A stretch of DNA of 64,000 nucleotides, from contig NZ_VEFR01000001.1 of NCBI RefSeq assembly GCF_007679035.1, positions 1,321,925 to 1,385,924 on the forward strand. The letters are read 5' to 3'. Shown here piece after piece: positions 36,273 through 44,744 of the stretch (the first letter of the stretch is position 1; each line of letters starts with the position of its first letter). This DNA is from Agrococcus jejuensis (GTDB lineage Bacteria; Actinomycetota; Actinomycetes; Actinomycetales; Microbacteriaceae). The position numbers and the translations under genes were made by a program. The notes under the pieces are model-generated. The model saw only the letters and a program-made list of their open reading frames with translations. It made no database searches and was not told the DNA's origin.

Positions 36273-37601
36273 ATGGATTCGGTCCTGCTCTACGTCCTCG
36301 GCGTCGTCATCCTCGTGATCGGCCTCGCGGCCTCGATCGCGCTCCACGAGGTCGGCCACCTCGTGCCGGCGAAGCGCTTCGGCGTGCGCGTGGGCCAGTA
36401 CATGATCGGGTTCGGGCCGACGCTCTTCTCGCGCAGGAAGGGCGAGACGGAGTACGGCCTGAAGGCCATCCCGCTCGGCGGCTACATCTCGATGGCCGGC
36501 ATGTTCCCGCCGCGTCGCGAGGGCGAGGCGTCGCGCACCGCATCCACCGGCTTCTTCGACACGCTCGTGCAGGATGCGCGCGACGTGTCGGCGGAGTCGG
36601 CGGAGGGCGTGGGGGAGGAGCGCACGTTCTACCGCCTGCCGGTGTGGAAGCGCATCGTCATCATGCTCGGCGGGCCGTTCATGAACCTGCTGCTCGCCGC
36701 GATCCTCTACGCGATCGTGCTGTGCGGCTTCGGCGTCGCGCAGCCCGGCACGACGATCGCGTCGCTGTCGGAGTGCGTCATCCCGGCCAGCCAGGACCGC
36801 ACGGCGTGCGAGACGTCCGACCCCGCCGCTCCCGCTGCCGCGGCCGGCATCGAGCCCGGCGACGTCATCGTCGCGATCGATGGCGCGCCCATCGCGTCGT
36901 GGGCCGACGTGCAGGCGGGCATCCGCGACGACGCGGGGCAGGAGCTCACGTTCACGGTCGAGCGCGACGGCGCCGACGTCGACCTGCAGGTGACGCCCCT
37001 CGCGACCGAGCGGTACGTGACGGATGCCGACGGCCAGATCGTGGAGGTCGACGGCGAGCCGCAGGTCGAGACGGTCGGGTTCATCGGCATCGGGCCGCAG
37101 TACGAGATCGTGCAGCAGTCGATCGCCGAGGTGCCCGTCGCGGTCGCCGACAACGTCGTGCGCGTCGCCCAGGTCATCGCGACGCTGCCCGTGCGCCTCG
37201 TCGAGGTCGGCCAGGCGGCGTTCGGCGGCGGCGAGCGCGACCCCGAGGGGCCGATCTCGGTCGTCGGCGTGGGTCGCATCGCCGGCGAGATCGCGTCGCT
37301 CGACCAGGTGCCGATCGCAGAGCGCGCGTCGTCGATGCTCGGCATCCTCGCGTCGCTCAACGTGGCGCTGTTCGTCTTCAACCTCGTGCCGCTCATGCCG
37401 CTCGACGGCGGCCACGTGCTGGGCGCGGTGCTCGAGGCGATCCGCCGCGGCTTCGCGAGGCTGCGCGGCAAGCCCGACCCGGGCCCGATCGACACGGCCC
37501 GCTGGGTGCCCGTGACCCTCGCGGTCACGGTGGTGCTCGGCCTCATGAGCGCCCTGCTGATCTACGCCGACATCATCAACCCCATCTCGATCCTCCCCTG
37601 A
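36273..37601 (+). CDS. rseP: Site-2 membrane metalloprotease (RseP/Rip1-like, M50)
   Basis: This 442-aa intramembrane zinc protease has HEVGH at 25-29 in the first helix and a PDZ domain in the middle (about 185-260, with AAGIEPGDVIVAIDG). The third zinc ligand lies in the NLVPLMPLDGGHV segment. It would cut anti-sigma factors or other single-pass membrane proteins after a first cleavage, as Mycobacterium Rip1 does. The insertion between the helix pair and the PDZ (about 80-130) is usual in actinobacteria. It lies between dxr and ispG as in many actinobacteria and is convergent with a DUF559 gene over repeat array B. Confidence 0.93.
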   Translation: MDSVLLYVLGVVILVIGLAASIALHEVGHLVPAKRFGVRVGQYMIGFGPTLFSRRKGETEYGLKAIPLGGYISMAGMFPPRREGEASRTASTGFFDTLVQDARDVSAESAEGVGEERTFYRLPVWKRIVIMLGGPFMNLLLAAILYAIVLCGFGVAQPGTTIASLSECVIPASQDRTACETSDPAAPAAAAGIEPGDVIVAIDGAPIASWADVQAGIRDDAGQELTFTVERDGADVDLQVTPLATERYVTDADGQIVEVDGEPQVETVGFIGIGPQYEIVQQSIAEVPVAVADNVVRVAQVIATLPVRLVEVGQAAFGGGERDPEGPISVVGVGRIAGEIASLDQVPIAERASSMLGILASLNVALFVFNLVPLMPLDGGHVLGAVLEAIRRGFARLRGKPDPGPIDTARWVPVTLAVTVVLGLMSALLIYADIINPISILP

Positions 37602-37632
37602 CCGAGCCCCTCGCCCGTCCCGTTTCGGGCCC

Positions 37633-37707
37633 GACTGGTCACTCGTTGGATCGACTGGTCGCTCGTTGGGGTGATCGGTCACTCGTTGTGCCAACGAGTG
37701 ACCAGTC
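37633..37707. repeat. Repeat array B: three direct copies plus one inverted
   Basis: GACTGGTCACTCGT at 37633, GACTGGTCGCTCGT at 37653 and GATCGGTCACTCGT at 37673 are 20 bp apart, followed by the inverted ACGAGTGACCAGTC at 37694-37707. The last direct and the inverted copy form a perfect 12-bp stem (37677-37688 with 37692-37703) with a 3-nt loop, which could terminate transcription from both sides. The inverted copy overlaps the stop codon of the DUF559 gene. Confidence 0.9.
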
Positions 37708-38605
37708 AAGCCGGACGACCCGCACCGAGCGCGGCCGCTACTCGCGGCAGGACGAGGCGCGCAGGATCCCGCAGGTGGTCCTTCGTCACCCGGATCACCG
37801 TCCATCCGAGGCTCGCCAACGCCGCGAGGCGGTCGATGTCCCGCGCGTACTGCCGGTCGTCGAGTCGATGCTGCTCGCCGTCGTACTCGAGCGCGATCCT
37901 CAGCGCCGGCCACGCGAGATCGACGCGCGCGACGAAGGTGCCCTCGTCGTCGAAGACGTCGACGTTGCACCGAGGTTCGGGATGTCCGGCTCCCGTGACC
38001 AGGAGGCGGAGCTGCGTCTCCCTCGGCGATTCGACGCCGGGCCGCGCCATCGCGATCGCGCGGCGTAGCAGCGGCAGTCCGCGCGCGCCCTTGAAGTGGT
38101 CGAGCCGTTCGAGCATCGCAGCCTTCGACGAGTGCGCGGCGTTGCGCTCCTGCAGCAACCAGTCGGCCACGGCGACGAGCTCGTGCAGCGTGAGGACCGT
38201 CGCGAGGTGGACGAACGTGTCGAGCGGGTGCTCGACGCGAATGCCATCGACCTCCACGACCTCGGCCTTGAGACGGTGACCGACGACGCCGGCGCGGCGC
38301 ATCCGCGATCCCATCGTCGGCGCCGCCAGGTGCACGTCGTCGTGCGACAACCGCCCTGGCATCGGCATCCCATGGACGCGAGCGGCTGTCGTATGCGAGA
38401 GGAACTGCTCCGCGCTCGCGATGCTGCGCACGGCGTCGAGGAACTGCGCCCTCGTGACCTGCGGCTCGCGACCGACGATCCGCACGCCCAGCAGCGGCGC
38501 GACCAGGCCCGATCCTCGCAGCTCGTCTCGAGTCATGCCTCGTGCGAGCGCCTCGGGCACGGTGAACGCCCGAGCAGTTCCGTCGGGAGGGAGCAGGTGC
38601 GACAT
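37706..38605 (-). CDS. DUF559 (Vsr-like PD-(D/E)xK) nuclease-domain protein with AbiEi-like N-terminus
   Basis: This 299-aa protein has an N-terminal winged-helix part (about 15-50, TVPEALARGMTRDELR) as in AbiEi-type antitoxin-like regulators. Its C-terminal domain has the order E196, D229 and E240-x-D242 (RVDLAWPALRIALEYDGEQH) with a following GWTVIRVT strand, the restriction-endonuclease-like core of DUF559/Vsr. Such genes are scattered in many copies through actinobacterial genomes; their role is unknown. It is flanked by repeat arrays B and C in opposite orientation and interrupts the M50-ispG neighbourhood. Its last codon lies in the inverted copy of array B. Confidence 0.82.
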   Translation of the reverse strand: MSHLLPPDGTARAFTVPEALARGMTRDELRGSGLVAPLLGVRIVGREPQVTRAQFLDAVRSIASAEQFLSHTTAARVHGMPMPGRLSHDDVHLAAPTMGSRMRRAGVVGHRLKAEVVEVDGIRVEHPLDTFVHLATVLTLHELVAVADWLLQERNAAHSSKAAMLERLDHFKGARGLPLLRRAIAMARPGVESPRETQLRLLVTGAGHPEPRCNVDVFDDEGTFVARVDLAWPALRIALEYDGEQHRLDDRQYARDIDRLAALASLGWTVIRVTKDHLRDPARLVLPRVAAALGAGRPA

Positions 38606-38642
38606 GACGGGATCATGGGGTGACGTCGTGGTGCCTTCGCGT

Positions 38643-38680
38643 CCTCACATGGGATCTGTGGATGTGCGCCCCCTGTGAGG
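38643..38680. repeat. Spaced inverted repeat before the DUF559 gene
   Basis: CCTCACA (38643-38649) pairs with TGTGAGG (38674-38680) across 24 nt, just upstream of the leftward DUF559 gene and before array C. It may be an operator or part of the element boundary; no other copy was noticed. Confidence 0.3.
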
Positions 38681-38703
38681 GACGCGCCAGGCCCGCCCCC
38701 GTT

Positions 38704-38860
38704 GACTGGTCACTCGTCGGGCCAACGGTTGACCGATCACCCCGGCCAGTGACCAGCGCCATCCCGACGAGTGACCGATGGGCGCAACGAGTGACCAGTC
38801 GGCGCAACGAGTGACCAGTCACCACCACGAGTGACCAGTCATCACGACGAGCGACCAGTC
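38704..38860. repeat. Repeat array C: one copy opposed to seven inverted copies
   Basis: One forward GACTGGTCACTCGT at 38704-38717 faces a run on the other strand: degenerate copies at 38725 and 38745, then ACGAGTGACC-type copies at 38767, 38787, 38807, 38827 and 38847 at exactly 20-bp spacing. Spacers include GGCGCA and ACCACC, the latter being the complement of the array A spacer. Read on the minus strand this is again a run of direct copies closed by one inverted copy. The remaining 38606-38890 region holds only this array and the short inverted repeat. Confidence 0.9.
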
Positions 38861-38890
38861 AAGACGCGCGGAGGGAGGGGCGGGCGGTCG

Positions 38891-38896
38891 TAGGGT
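38891..38896 (+). promoter_or_regulatory. Leaderless -10 element of ispG
   Basis: TAGGGT ends 7 nt before the ATG at 38904. A GTG at 38895 lies inside this hexamer, so the longer start is unlikely. Confidence 0.6.
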
Positions 38897-38903
38897 GGAC
38901 GAC

Positions 38904-40055
38904 ATGGCCGCCATCAACCTCGGCACGCCGGACGTGCGCACGCTCGCCCCCAGGCGGCGCACCCGGCAGATCCGCGTGGGCAGCGTCGCGGTGGGCAGCG
39001 ACGCTCCCGTCTCCGTGCAGTCGATGACGACGACGAAGACGACCGACATCGACGGCACGCTGCAGCAGATCGCGGAGCTCACGGCCTCGGGCTGCGACAT
39101 CGTGCGCGTCGCCGTGCCGACGCAGGACGATGCCGACGTGCTGCACATCATCGCGAGGAAGTCGCAGATCCCGGTCATCGCCGACATCCACTTCCAGCCG
39201 AAGTACGTCTTCGCTGCGATCGACGCCGGATGCGCCGCGGTGCGCGTGAACCCCGGCAACATCCGCAGGTTCGACGACCAGGTGGGCGAGATCGCGAAGC
39301 GCGCGAAGGCGGCGGGCGTGAGCCTGCGCATCGGCGTCAACGCAGGCAGCCTCGAGCCGAGCCTGCTGCAGAAGCACGGCAAGGCGACGCCCGAGGCGCT
39401 CGTCGAGTCGGCGGTGTGGGAGGCGAGCCTCTTCGAGGAGCACGACTTCCACGACTTCAAGATCTCGGTGAAGCACAACGACCCCGTCACGATGGTGCAG
39501 GCGTACCGGCTGCTCGCGCAGGCGGGCGACTGGCCGCTGCACCTCGGCGTGACGGAGGCCGGCCCCGCGTTCCAGGGCACGATCAAGTCGGCGACGGCGT
39601 TCGGCATCCTGCTGTCCGAGGGCATCGGCGACACGATCCGCGTCTCGCTCTCGGCGCCGCCGGCCGAGGAGGTCAAGGTGGGCCTGCAGATCCTGCAGTC
39701 GCTCGGCCTGCGCGAGCGCCGCCTCGAGATCGTGTCGTGCCCGTCGTGCGGCCGCGCGCAGGTCGACGTGTACACGCTCGCCGACGAGGTCACCGAGGGG
39801 CTCAAGGACGTCACGGTGCCGCTGCGCGTCGCCGTCATGGGATGCGTCGTGAACGGCCCGGGAGAGGCGCGCGAGGCCGACCTGGGCGTCGCGAGCGGCA
39901 ACGGCAAGGGGCAGATCTTCGTGAAGGGCCAGGTCGTCAAGACCGTGCCCGAGGCCGAGATCGTCGCGACGCTCATCGAGGAGGCGCGGCGCATCGCCGC
40001 CGAGAACCCCGACCTTCCCGCGGGCGAGGCGACCGTCGTCACGTCGGGCTCATGA
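38904..40055 (+). CDS. ispG: 4-hydroxy-3-methylbut-2-en-1-yl diphosphate synthase
   Basis: This 383-aa enzyme converts MEcPP to HMBPP in the MEP pathway. The [4Fe-4S] ligands are C279 and C282 (SCPSCGR) and C314 (GCVVNGPGE), followed by the usual glutamate E321. The TIM-barrel start ([11 protein letters not shown]) is conserved. The TAGGGT box overlapping the upstream GTG fixes the start at ATG 38904, three codons shorter than the longest reading. Its stop overlaps the MFS gene by 4 nt. With dxr it provides two MEP-pathway steps within 6 kb. Confidence 0.95.
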   Translation: MAAINLGTPDVRTLAPRRRTRQIRVGSVAVGSDAPVSVQSMTTTKTTDIDGTLQQIAELTASGCDIVRVAVPTQDDADVLHIIARKSQIPVIADIHFQPKYVFAAIDAGCAAVRVNPGNIRRFDDQVGEIAKRAKAAGVSLRIGVNAGSLEPSLLQKHGKATPEALVESAVWEASLFEEHDFHDFKISVKHNDPVTMVQAYRLLAQAGDWPLHLGVTEAGPAFQGTIKSATAFGILLSEGIGDTIRVSLSAPPAEEVKVGLQILQSLGLRERRLEIVSCPSCGRAQVDVYTLADEVTEGLKDVTVPLRVAVMGCVVNGPGEAREADLGVASGNGKGQIFVKGQVVKTVPEAEIVATLIEEARRIAAENPDLPAGEATVVTSGS

Positions 40056-41410
40056 CGAGCCGCGCGCCCAAGCCACGCCTCATCCAGCATCCCGCGCAGC
40101 GGCGCACCCTCGTGGTGCTGTCCCTCGGGCAGGCGCTCGGCGGCGTCGGCAACGGCGTCGCGGTGGGCGTCGGCAGCCTGCTCGTGGAGCAGGTGACGGG
40201 GGATGCGGCGTTCGCGGGCCTCGCGGCCACGCTGCTCACCCTCGGCGGCGCGATCCTGGCCGTGCCGCTCGCCCGCCTCGCGGCGCGCAGGGGGCGCAGG
40301 GCGGCGCTCACGACGGGCGCGCTCGTCGGCCTCGCCGGCACCAGCACGATCGTCGTCGGCGGCACGCTCGACGCGTGGCCCATCGCGCTGGCGGGCTTCC
40401 TGCTGCTCGGCGCGTCGATGGCCGTCAACCTGCAGTCGCGCTTCGCCGCCACCGACCTCTCGGTGCGGGGGCGTCGCGGCCGCGACCTGTCGCTCGTGGT
40501 GTGGATGACGACGATCGGCGTCGTGGTCGGTCCGCAGCTCATCCCGCCTGGCGACGCGATCGGCGTCGCGCTCGGCCTGCCGCACCTCGTCGGCGCGTAC
40601 GTGATCGTCGGTGCCATGCAGGCGCTCACGGCGGCGGCGCTCGCCATCGGGCTGCGGCCCGACCCCCTGCTGACGGCGCAGGCGATGCACGGCGACGAGC
40701 CGGGCACCCGCCCCGCCGCGACCGAGCGCACGAGGCTCCTCGACCATCCGCGCGCCCTGCTCGCGATCGTCGTCGTGGCGAGCGCGCACGCGACGATGGT
40801 CGGCATCATGGCGCTCACGCCCGTGCACCTCGAGCACGCGGGCCACTCGCTCACGGGCATCGCCATCACGATGAGCGCCCACACAGCGGGCATGTACGCG
40901 CTGTCGCCCGTCTTCGGCATCCTCGCCGACCGGATGGGCAGGGTGCAGACGATCCTCGTGGGACAGGCGCTGCTCGTCGGCTCGATCGTCGTGAACGTCG
41001 CGCTGCCCGCGGACCTCGCACCGCTGTCGCTCGCGCTGCTGGGCCTCGGCTGGAGCGCCGCGACCGTCGCGGGCTCGACGCTCGTGAGCGAGTCGGCCCC
41101 CGAGCGCGTCCGCCCGCGCATCCAGGGCCGCTCCGACCTCGCGCAGGGCCTCACGGGTGCCGCCGCCGGTGCGATCGCCGGCCCGATCCTCGGCCTCGCG
41201 GGCTACGCGGGCCTGTCGCTCGCGATGGCGGCGTTCGTCGTCGCGGGCTGCGTCGCAGCGATCGCGGCGACGCGCCCGGGCCGCGCCGATGCCGTCCAGC
41301 CGCCCGCCACGGTCGCGTCAGGCGCCGTGCAGGATGCACCCAGCGGGGTGCTGCGCGATGCGACTACCGTCGATGACGCACCTCGCCGACCTCTGGAGGA
41401 CCATCCGTGA
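40052..41410 (+). CDS. MFS transporter
   Basis: This 452-aa membrane protein has about 12 helices and the MFS loop motifs: [14 protein letters not shown] between helices 2 and 3, and [12 protein letters not shown] in the second half. The best general match is to DHA1-type drug or metabolite exporters; the substrate is unknown. It is coupled to ispG by a 4-nt overlap and to the following MoxR gene by another 4-nt overlap, so ispG, the transporter and the second MoxR cluster may form one transcript. The C-terminal ~40 residues are soluble and poorly conserved in appearance. Confidence 0.88.
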   Translation: MTSRAPKPRLIQHPAQRRTLVVLSLGQALGGVGNGVAVGVGSLLVEQVTGDAAFAGLAATLLTLGGAILAVPLARLAARRGRRAALTTGALVGLAGTSTIVVGGTLDAWPIALAGFLLLGASMAVNLQSRFAATDLSVRGRRGRDLSLVVWMTTIGVVVGPQLIPPGDAIGVALGLPHLVGAYVIVGAMQALTAAALAIGLRPDPLLTAQAMHGDEPGTRPAATERTRLLDHPRALLAIVVVASAHATMVGIMALTPVHLEHAGHSLTGIAITMSAHTAGMYALSPVFGILADRMGRVQTILVGQALLVGSIVVNVALPADLAPLSLALLGLGWSAATVAGSTLVSESAPERVRPRIQGRSDLAQGLTGAAAGAIAGPILGLAGYAGLSLAMAAFVVAGCVAAIAATRPGRADAVQPPATVASGAVQDAPSGVLRDATTVDDAPRRPLEDHP

Positions 41411-42408
41411 ACGCAGTGCCGGGCCGCGCGCCCATCACGAAGGACGAGCTCGCACGCGGCGGGCAGGTGATCCGGGCCGTGCAGCAGTCGTTCGCGTCGA
41501 AGGTCGTCGGCCAGGCCGACCTGCTGCAGTCGCTCCTCGTCGCGGTGCTGGCGAACGGCCACGTGCTCATGGAGTCGGTCCCCGGTCTCGCGAAGACGAC
41601 GGCGGCGGCGACGATCGCGCGCGCGGTCGACGCGACGTTCCACCGCATCCAGTGCACCCCCGACCTGCTGCCGTCCGACATCGTCGGCACGCAGATCTAC
41701 GACCAGCACGACGGCACGTTCCGCACGCAGCTGGGGCCGGTGCACGCGAACTTCGTGCTGCTCGACGAGATCAACCGATCGAGCGCCAAGACGCAGTCGG
41801 CGATGCTCGAGGCCATGCAGGAGCGCCAGACGTCGATCGGCGGCGAGTCGCACCCGCTGCCGAAGCCGTTCCTCGTGCTCGCGACGCAGAACCCCATCGA
41901 GCAGGAGGGCACGTACACGCTGCCCGAGGCGCAGCTCGACCGCTTCCTGCTCAAGGAGATCCTCACCTACCCGTCGCCCACGGAGGAGGCGGAGATCGTG
42001 CGCCGCATCGAGTCGGGCGTCTTCGAGTCGGATGCGACGCCCGTCGCGTCGGTCGCCGACGTGCAGTTCCTGCAGGAGCTCACGAAGCGCGTCTACGTCG
42101 ACCAGGCGATCGTGAACTACGTCGTGCAGCTCATGTACGTCACGCGCCACGCGAAGGACTACATCGGGGCGCAGCTCGCCGGCTACATCGAGTACGGCGC
42201 GAGCCCCCGCGGCTCGATCGCGTTCACGCAGGCGACGCGCGCCCTCGCGCTCGTGCGCGGCCGCGACTACGTCATCCCCGAGGACGTGAAGACGCTGCGC
42301 CACTCGATCCTGCGCCACCGCATCATCCTCGGCTACGAGGCGGAGGCGGACGGCGTGACGAGCGAGCAGGTCGTCGACGCGATCTTCGACGCCGTGCGCA
42401 CGCCGTAG
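41407..42408 (+). CDS. MoxR-family AAA+ ATPase (cluster 2)
   Basis: This 333-aa ATPase has the P-loop variant SVPGLAKT (57-64), in which Ala replaces the second Gly of GxGKT as in several MoxR subfamilies. Walker B is in FVLLDEINRSS, and the ATQNPIEQEGTY and LPEAQLDRF elements are intact. It begins the MoxR-DUF58-(small membrane protein)-VWA-VWA-TPR-like order that matches the Bat/aerotolerance-type operons. Cluster 1 (24216) has no VWA proteins, so the two MoxR systems are likely functionally separate. Confidence 0.94.
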   Translation: MNAVPGRAPITKDELARGGQVIRAVQQSFASKVVGQADLLQSLLVAVLANGHVLMESVPGLAKTTAAATIARAVDATFHRIQCTPDLLPSDIVGTQIYDQHDGTFRTQLGPVHANFVLLDEINRSSAKTQSAMLEAMQERQTSIGGESHPLPKPFLVLATQNPIEQEGTYTLPEAQLDRFLLKEILTYPSPTEEAEIVRRIESGVFESDATPVASVADVQFLQELTKRVYVDQAIVNYVVQLMYVTRHAKDYIGAQLAGYIEYGASPRGSIAFTQATRALALVRGRDYVIPEDVKTLRHSILRHRIILGYEAEADGVTSEQVVDAIFDAVRTP

Positions 42409-42416
42409 GGGTCGTC

Positions 42417-43304
42417 ATGCAGCGCAGGCTCCAGAAGGTCAAGACGAAGATGGCGATCCACGCCCATCGTCGGACCTTCGAGCTGCTCGACGGCAACTAC
42501 CAGTCGATCCACCACGGCCGCAGCCACGACTTCGACGACCTGCGCGAGTACGCGCCGGGCGACGAGGTGAAGGACATCGACTGGAAGGCGACGGCGCGAT
42601 CGACGACGCCGCTCGTGAAGCGCTACATCGCCTCGCGGCAGCACAACGTCATCGTCGTGGTCGACACGGGCCGCAACATGGCGGCGACGGCCGAGAGCGG
42701 GGAGTCGAAGGAGGACGTCGCGATCCAGACGATCGGCATCCTCTCGTACCTCGCGATCAAGCACGGCGACCGCGTCGCGATGTACGCGGGCAACGCCGAG
42801 CACACGGGATTCACGCCCGAGGGCGGCTCGGAGGCGCATCTCGAGCGGATGCTGCGCATGCTCGACGACCAGATCTCGCTCGATGCGCCGGACAGCGACC
42901 TGCAGCACGTGCTCGAGCAGGTCGCGAAGAGCGTGCGTCGTCGCTCGCTCGTCGTCATCGTGGCCGACGACCTCGCGTACACGCGCGAGCTCGACCAGGT
43001 GCTGGGGCGCCTGCACGTGCGGCACGAGGTGCTGTGGATCTCGATCGGCGACGCCGACCTCATGGCGCGCGACGCGAAGGCGCCCGACATCTTCGGCGTC
43101 GCGGGCGACGCGCCGCTGCCCGACTACGTGCGGCGCGACAAGCGCCTCATGCGCGCGTTCGACGAGGGCATCGCGCAGCGTCGCCGCACGCTGCAGCAGG
43201 AGCTGCTGTCGCTCGGGGTCGCCGCCGAGCGCATCCCGTCGTCCGACGAGGTCATCCCGGCGCTGTTCCGGCTGCTCGAGAGGCACCGTCGTGTTCGCCG
43301 TTGA
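42417..43304 (+). CDS. DUF58 protein (cluster 2)
   Basis: This 295-aa soluble DUF58/VWA-like protein has the core FDDLREYAPGDEVKDIDW plus KATARS, and then a VWA-type strand VIVVVDTGRNMA in which the MIDAS pattern is only partly kept (D-x-G). It has no membrane helices, unlike the cluster 1 DUF58 protein. ATG at 42417, 8 nt after the MoxR stop, with no strong ribosome site. It overlaps the next gene by 14 nt. Confidence 0.9.
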   Translation: MQRRLQKVKTKMAIHAHRRTFELLDGNYQSIHHGRSHDFDDLREYAPGDEVKDIDWKATARSTTPLVKRYIASRQHNVIVVVDTGRNMAATAESGESKEDVAIQTIGILSYLAIKHGDRVAMYAGNAEHTGFTPEGGSEAHLERMLRMLDDQISLDAPDSDLQHVLEQVAKSVRRRSLVVIVADDLAYTRELDQVLGRLHVRHEVLWISIGDADLMARDAKAPDIFGVAGDAPLPDYVRRDKRLMRAFDEGIAQRRRTLQQELLSLGVAAERIPSSDEVIPALFRLLERHRRVRR

Positions 43305-43764
43305 CGCTCCCGACCTGTACGGGCCGTTCCAGTACCAGCCGTGGTGGGTGCCGGGCGTGCTGCTCGTCGTCGCGCTCGGCGGCGCCTACTACGTCGTGTG
43401 GCTGTGCACGCGGCCGCGCGGCATCCTCGTGCCGCCGCCCCCGCCGCCGCGCAAGGTCGACGTGCGGTCGCTCAAGCAGAAGTACCTCGGCATGATCGAC
43501 GAGGTGGCCGACGAGCACGCGGCCGGCGAGCTGGATGCGCGCAGGCTGTCGCAGCGCCTGAGCCTCGTGCTGCGCTTCTTCGCGCACGAGTCGACGGGCG
43601 TCGTCGCCGAGGTCATGACGCTCGAGGACCTCGCCGACGCCGACCTGCCGACGGTGCACGGCGCCGTCGCCGAGTACTACCCGTCGTCGTTCCGCCGCAC
43701 GGCGAAGCACGACCCCGAGGGCGCGATCGACATCGCCAGGAAGGTCGTGTCGACGTGGATGTAG
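43291..43764 (+). CDS. Small single-pass membrane protein of the MoxR/VWA operon
   Basis: This 157-aa protein has one membrane helix (about 16-36), a Pro-rich stretch (PPPPPPRKVD) and a helical cytoplasmic domain (about 55-157). Position and plan match the DUF4381-like proteins encoded between DUF58 and VWA genes in Bat-type operons, but sequence support is limited. The GTG start overlaps DUF58 by 14 nt, and the stop overlaps the first VWA gene by 10 nt, so it is embedded in a tightly coupled operon. Confidence 0.75.
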   Translation: MFAVDAPDLYGPFQYQPWWVPGVLLVVALGGAYYVVWLCTRPRGILVPPPPPPRKVDVRSLKQKYLGMIDEVADEHAAGELDARRLSQRLSLVLRFFAHESTGVVAEVMTLEDLADADLPTVHGAVAEYYPSSFRRTAKHDPEGAIDIARKVVSTWM

Positions 43765-44744
43765 GGCTGCTGCTGTGGTGGTGGATGCTGCCTGCGCTGC
43801 TCATCGTGGGCGGCGTGGTCGGCGTCCTCGCCGTCGTGCGCCGGCGTCGTGCGGAGCGGGGCAAGCCCGTGGCGCACATGGATCGCCTCACGGCGCTGCC
43901 GCGCTACCGGGCGGCCTTCGCGCGGTATCGCGCGTGGACGGCGCTCGGCCTCGTCGTGCTGATCGTCGGCGGCGTCGGCACGGCCTTCATCGCCGCACGG
44001 CCGGCCGCGGTCAACGCGAACCAGAACGACGACTACAAGCGCGACATCCTGCTGTGCCTCGACGTGTCGGGCTCGATGGTCGACGTCGACGCCGAGATCC
44101 TCGGCGTGTTCCAGCAGATCGCGCAGGGGCTCGACGGCGAGCGCATCGGCATGCGCATCTTCGACGCGTCGAGCGTCATGGCCTTCCCGCTCACGAGCGA
44201 CTACGACTACATCGTCGAGCAGCTCGGCAGGTACCAGCGGGCGTTCCAGGGCACGCTCGGCCCCGACGAGCAGTTCAGCTACGCCGCGGGCACGGCGAAC
44301 GGCAACGGCGCGTCGCTCGTGGGCGACGGCCTCGCGTCGTGCGCGCTCGACTTCGCCGACACCGACGACACCGACCGGCCGCGATCGATCATCCTCGCGA
44401 CCGACAACATGGTGAACGGCCAGCAGATCTTCTCGCTCGAGCAGGCGGGGCAGCTCGCGATCGACAACGACGTGCGCGTGTACGCGATCAACCCGTTCGA
44501 CTGGGGCGGGGATCCCGTGTCGGCGCAGCTCCAGAACGTCGCCGAGACGACGGGCGGCGCGTACTTCGCCCTCGACTTCGCCGACACGGTCGCGAACATC
44601 GTCGAGCGGGTGAACGCCATCGAGGCGGGCTACATCGAGACGCCGCCCGAGGTGCAGATCGTCGACCGGCCGGGTCCGCTGCTGCCGATCCTCATGGTGC
44701 TCGTCATCGGCATCTGCCTCGTGGCGTGGAGGGTGCGACTGTGA
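43755..44744 (+). CDS. VWA-domain membrane protein 1 (BatA/BatB-like)
   Basis: This 329-aa protein has two N-terminal membrane helices (about 5-28 and 61-82), a VWA domain with a complete MIDAS (DVSGS, 103-107, then a later T/D pair), and a C-terminal helix (about 309-327). VWA domains bind metal and protein partners; with MoxR and DUF58 they form the Bat-type envelope complex. The start is the GTG at 43755, within the end of the preceding gene. It overlaps the second VWA gene by 4 nt. Confidence 0.88.
   Translation: MDVGLLLWWWMLPALLIVGGVVGVLAVVRRRRAERGKPVAHMDRLTALPRYRAAFARYRAWTALGLVVLIVGGVGTAFIAARPAAVNANQNDDYKRDILLCLDVSGSMVDVDAEILGVFQQIAQGLDGERIGMRIFDASSVMAFPLTSDYDYIVEQLGRYQRAFQGTLGPDEQFSYAAGTANGNGASLVGDGLASCALDFADTDDTDRPRSIILATDNMVNGQQIFSLEQAGQLAIDNDVRVYAINPFDWGGDPVSAQLQNVAETTGGAYFALDFADTVANIVERVNAIEAGYIETPPEVQIVDRPGPLLPILMVLVIGICLVAWRVRL

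Noticed and set aside
35356..38860. The repeat arrays as a CRISPR locus.
   Set aside because: Units are 14 bp with 6-bp, partly repeated spacers, and inverted copies are present. There are no cas genes, and CRISPR repeats and spacers are each about 25-40 bp.
38895..38904. GTG 38895 as the ispG start.
   Set aside because: It lies within the TAGGGT -10 hexamer, so a transcript from that promoter could not include it.
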